This document shows positions 62,701-64,000 of a DNA stretch of 64,000 nt, piece after piece (position 1 is the stretch's first letter; the number at the start of each line of letters is the position of its first letter). Both the position numbers and the translations under genes were made by a program. The notes beneath the pieces are model-generated. The model was not told the origin of the DNA, did no database searches, and was given only the letters and a program-made list of their open reading frames with translations. The stretch spans positions 10,471,766 to 10,535,765 of the forward strand of contig NC_081154.1 in assembly GCF_958295425.1 (NCBI RefSeq). Reading direction: 5' to 3'. Source of the DNA: Solea solea. Its lineage: Eukaryota; Chordata; Actinopteri; Pleuronectiformes; Soleidae.

Positions 62701-62873
62701 TTGTTGTCATAATGGATACTACAGCTCCACGAGGTTCATGGCCACTAGGAAAGGTCTTGGAGGCTTTTCGTGACAAGAGGGGACTGGTGCGCTCAGTGCG
62801 TCTGCAGACAAAGTCCAGTGTTATTGAGCGTCCTGTGACAAAACTTTGTTTGCTGCACGAGGTTAAAGAGTAA
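56757..62873 (+). CDS. BEL/Pao Gag-Pol polyprotein, intact single frame
   Basis: 2038 codons, from ATG 56757 (A at -3, G at +4) to TAA 62871-62873. The frame stays open 5' of this but without an earlier ATG. Seen, counting from that ATG: Gln/Lys-rich helical stretch about 191-245; Gag-like DUF1759 region about 375-520; zinc knuckles at C627, C660 and C679; aspartic protease (DUF1758) with DPGST at D751, and ALGWVINGP about 879-887; reverse transcriptase with D1087 and YVDD 1166-1169; RNase H acids D1348, E1392 and D1422; integrase zinc motif H1681, H1685, C1710, C1713; catalytic D1747, D1809 (DNGTNF), E1859 (WER); C-terminal DUF5641-like domain about 1935-2030. Gag, protease and Pol share one frame with no frameshift, stop or env. 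The polyprotein should be cut by its own protease, copied in the cytoplasm and integrated in the nucleus. Confidence 0.97.
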   Translation: MDQTSEEPIEAIMHPAEININSDGVGVLKDKEKRVVTLTVKAFAEKLERLQKTRKAKLNKAGRLREDMQMLMQNKDTVKVQCVLHDLVDLCDEAKGIHGSLMGILPEDEKEKHDIWFKAKMICNVEFISNVNKWLSGVEQTLPGAAHTLKVYNDDDKDDVNPEDSISNVASKHSSRKSSRSGRSSTASSTRVKAEAERAALLAQAAALQKMHALEEQEQQLKRKREQLELETKLAASTAKLAVLQASDIQSVSKSSTNAMNSYLDKKTKTTLTKLNPMAKAYGPVNQNKQPSKDWSLPTFNPAPAAMLAREASQQCTSGWMDPNVQDVYSTTPLNASTQPLGHTLLNAQPLEERQFSNICAIMEKQNEITSALVYQQRLMLLPARDIPVFDGDPLTFISFQRAFEQGVEQKVSRGDCLYYLEQFTRGQPRELVRSCQHMAPEYGYSQAKLLLQQHFGNEFKIATAYIEKVLAWPTVKAEDVNTLQNYSLFLRSCCNVMEKLKYVRELDIPTNMRAVMSKLPYKLRERWRIVAHDILEKSGQRAIFKDLVAFIEKQVQIISDPLFGDIRDVASGSSSIKASSRMKSQPLNKIRGNSFATTIVPVQSAESSRDSKGGTSSHGSLMKSTCMFCSGNHLLEKCQQFTRNKHRDRISFLKEQGLCFGCLCAGHLSRQCDKRLVCRVCGQNHPSVLHVDKRDKDRANSRFKEPVTSASHQTCGHTGAGDGRCFLSILPVQVKSVKGDRVISTYAFLDPGSTATFCSEHLMQRLNIAGRRTSFLLQTMGQERVVPAYSLSGLEVSGLENNLFYKLPEVLTQKKMPVSLDNIVKEEDLAKWPYLSEVKIPSLMANVDLLIGSNAPRMLEPWEVVNSHGEGPYAIRTALGWVINGPVHGNSSSSEVKHPSVSVNRISVSRLEQMLSEQYNHDFNERATEEKGLSREDVKFMEMAENSASLNKGHYSLRLPFKKDVVSLPNNFSVVKQRLLSLKRKFLKNEEFYEEYKTYLDGMISKGYAEQVPAQQLERASGKIWYLPHHGVYHPRKKALRVVFDCGAAFKGTSLNKQLLQGPNLTSTLLGVLLRFRQEPVAIMGDIQSMFHQVKVVEEDRDFLRFLWWPNGDLTKQVAEFRMTVHLFGAVSSPSCASFALRKTAEDNQSDFPAAVAQTVKENFYVDDCLKSMGSEEEASTMVKDLMSLCQRGGFTLTKWTGNNRTMLQTLPEEHRAKELSELNLDRDKLPVERALGLQWCVETDAFNFRMEIQQKTCTRRGMLSVSSSVYDPLGFLAPVVLPAKIMMQELCRRKVGWDETIPQDILHQWTRWMEDLDALSEFKVERCVKPKGFGHPTHAQLHHFSDASEAGYGAVTYLRIQNNRNDIHVAFLLGKARVTPLKTITIPRLELTAAVLAVRVDLMLKAELKLQLQESAFWTDSTSVLKYIRNEDKRFHTFVANRISAIRGATKATQWRYVSTKQNPADVASRGARVGEFIQSNSWMKGPSFLCRPEDEWPANVVETAIALDDIEVKKEAMVNVIHVEDSPGATGRLMAYFSDWMKLKVSVAWFLKLKGVLLGRQSRRQADASNSTKSRPQSPAGQVLSAKDLWEAELAIIQYSQQQGFAEEIAALSSGGATVSRQSVIYRLDPYLDKGVLRVGGRLTRGSLPEETKHPLILPKDQQVATLIIKYIHKQLGHSGRNHTLSTMRRKYWVTSANAAVRKVITECGFCRRYNGRAMEQKMADLPKERILPDHPPFTNVGVDYFGPIVVSKGRGTAKRYGVIFTCLACRAVHLEVANSLDTDACINALRRFICRRGQVTLIRSDNGTNFIGAERELREALASLNHGQIQGALRKDGVNWCFNVPAASHHGGVWERVIRIVRRILSSVLKQQRLDDDGLQTVMCEAEAILNDRPITKLSDDPNDLEPLTPNHILLLKGKPSLPPGLFEPHDLYVKRRWRQVQYISDLFWKRWVREYLPLLQERQKWNQEKKNLKPGDIVVIMDTTAPRGSWPLGKVLEAFRDKRGLVRSVRLQTKSSVIERPVTKLCLLHEVKE

Positions 62874-63007
62874 TAGGTTTATGGGCTTGAATGAGTTACA
62901 GGAAACTATATTGGGTAAATTGTGCTTATTGTATTCATTTTTATGGCTCATTAATGTGTATTTGGAAAGAATTGTATGTCTGTTAGCCATTACAATAGGG
63001 GCCGGTA
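62874..63007 (+). other. short 3' untranslated stretch with possible polypurine tract
   Basis: 134 bp between the Gag-Pol stop and the 3' LTR, too short for an env gene. Bases just before the LTR ('aggggccgg' at about 62997-63005) are the best candidate for the plus-strand primer, but the run is short and includes pyrimidines. Confidence 0.5.
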
Positions 63008-63392
63008 TGTATGAGCCATTTCTGTGTTTGGGTGTGTGTCTGTGAGGGGCCAGTAGGTGTCCTCAGTGCACCAGGAAGAGGGGTTACAAAGGTGGGAACT
63101 AGTGTTTCCGGGTGCAGGTGTTGCTAGTCGGAAGAGCTAACAGTTTTCGACCGCTCTGCTCCGCCACGCTACGGCAGGCGAGTCAGTATTGGGAAATGGT
63201 GCATGATGGACTTTTGTTCACACCGTTAATGGATGTTGCGTGTGATCGTTATGGTGAGAAAAATAAAGAAGCATGCAAAGTACCAAACCAGGAAGTCGTC
63301 TGTCTCCTTCAGTGGCCGGCAAGCGCGTCAATCTTAAGTTAACCTGTTCTAGCAGCCCTCAGTGGCTTTAAGCTTTAGGTTTAGCCTCTACA
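63008..63392 (+). mobile_element. 3' LTR of BEL/Pao retrotransposon
   Basis: 385 bp, read by eye as identical to 55758-56142. LTRs are made identical at insertion and diverge afterwards, so identity argues for a recent insertion. It provides the polyadenylation signal at 63262-63267. Confidence 0.97.
63262..63267 (+). promoter_or_regulatory. AATAAA in 3' LTR
   Basis: Likely polyadenylation signal for the element's transcript. Confidence 0.65.
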
Positions 63393-63397
63393 CCGTT
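63393..63397. repeat. target-site duplication, right copy (CCGTT)
   Basis: Matches 55753-55757 exactly. Confidence 0.92.
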
Positions 63398-64000
63398 GAA
63401 AAGCCTGTTTATTTCCCAAATGAAAAAAAGTCAAATATTGTGTCTGTGTATGGTTCTTTCACATGCTACTGAGGCACCAGTTTGTTAATTGAATAACTTG
63501 TTAAATTGCCAGTTTTTCTTGTTTCTTCAGACTTCATTCATCCAATCAAAATAAATGACACCAAACGAGAGTCGATAGCAGAATAAGCTGTTTGGCATTG
63601 GCAGAGAAGATTTGGCAAGTTTTTCTTGGGCACAACCCACATACTCAACTCTGCTGCTCAGCGCTAAGGAATAATCATTAAGTTCTAAACAAAACATTTA
63701 CATCTAAGCGGCCAAAGCCAAAGTTTCAGTCACTGTCGTCAGTCGGCAGCAAACTTCGTGGAGAGAGATGCAGCAGGAGAACATTTTCCAAGCCACACAC
63801 TCTGCAGGCTGAGGAGCTAAAATGATGGATGAGCAAACAGATAAATATATATAATATTAGACATTAGATAGCATAAATTGTAACACAGGAGATCTCTGTT
63901 TCTTTCTATTCCTGACTCCATCATTAAAGAAGTTTTCCTAACCCTTCACACAGGCTAATTTTGTGCCAACAAAAGCTCACACGGGTCATTGTCACGTCAT
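63398..64000. other. noncoding flank, nothing recognised
   Basis: Resumes the pre-insertion sequence after the target duplication. No gene, RNA or repeat supported. Confidence 0.5.

Noticed and set aside
62874..63007. Possible env gene after Pol
   Set aside because: Only 134 bp remain before the 3' LTR.
1..64000. CRISPR arrays, bacterial defence systems or operons
   Set aside because: The repeat arrays have no spacers, and the sequence content is that of a vertebrate genome.

Overview
The window looks like teleost fish nuclear DNA. No host gene, rRNA, CRISPR array or bacterial-style operon can be supported in it. The teleost reading rests on the repeats: tRNA-derived SINEs with a LINE-like 3' tail, decayed LINE reverse transcriptases, palindromic GGTACGG-type and TTCACACC-type non-autonomous DNA transposons, hAT-like pieces beginning CAGAGGTGTCAAACT, and frequent (CA)n and (TA)n tracts. 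These assignments come from recognition by eye, with no database search. The rest is AT-rich, stop-rich and probably intergenic or intronic.

The one intact gene-bearing object is a complete BEL/Pao-type LTR retrotransposon at 55758-63392 (7635 bp). Its two 385-bp LTRs (55758-56142 and 63008-63392) read as identical by eye. They start TG and end CA, and a 5-bp direct repeat CCGTT flanks the element on both sides. Between them lie a leader with an 88-92 bp tandem repeat, one uninterrupted Gag-Pol frame of 2038 codons (start chosen at ATG 56757), and a short 3' untranslated stretch with no env. The frame carries, in order, a Gag-like region, three zinc knuckles, aspartic protease, reverse transcriptase (YVDD), RNase H, zinc-binding integrase with a D-D-E catalytic core, and a C-terminal integrase-associated domain. 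Identical LTRs, a perfect target duplication and an unbroken frame point to a recent insertion that may still be competent.

Layout by region. 1-7.7 kb: noncoding DNA with a SINE (about 1889-2085), two arms of a dispersed repeat (3143-3245, 4556-4730) with a frameshifted LINE C-terminal scrap between them (about 4300-4450), and microsatellites. 7.7-19.5 kb: two palindromic transposons, a 22-bp A/B minisatellite (12231-12510), a deleted second SINE, two decayed LINE copies (about 14.43-15.04 and 16.48-17.08 kb), and a long foldback element with TA flanks (19055-19412). 19.5-33.4 kb: mostly unique noncoding DNA, a self-complementary minisatellite (23254-23745), a transposon with a GGCGC-type end (24948-25505), hAT-like fragments, and a long TA/CA microsatellite (31518-31866). 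33.4-55.7 kb: noncoding, with two more GGTACGG-family copies, LINE 3'-end and other common dispersed repeats, and a few blocks that might be conserved regulatory DNA. 55.7-63.4 kb: the BEL element. 63.4-64 kb: noncoding flank.

No new multi-gene system was found. The most notable items are the young BEL/Pao copy, its repeated leader, and the foldback and minisatellite structures.
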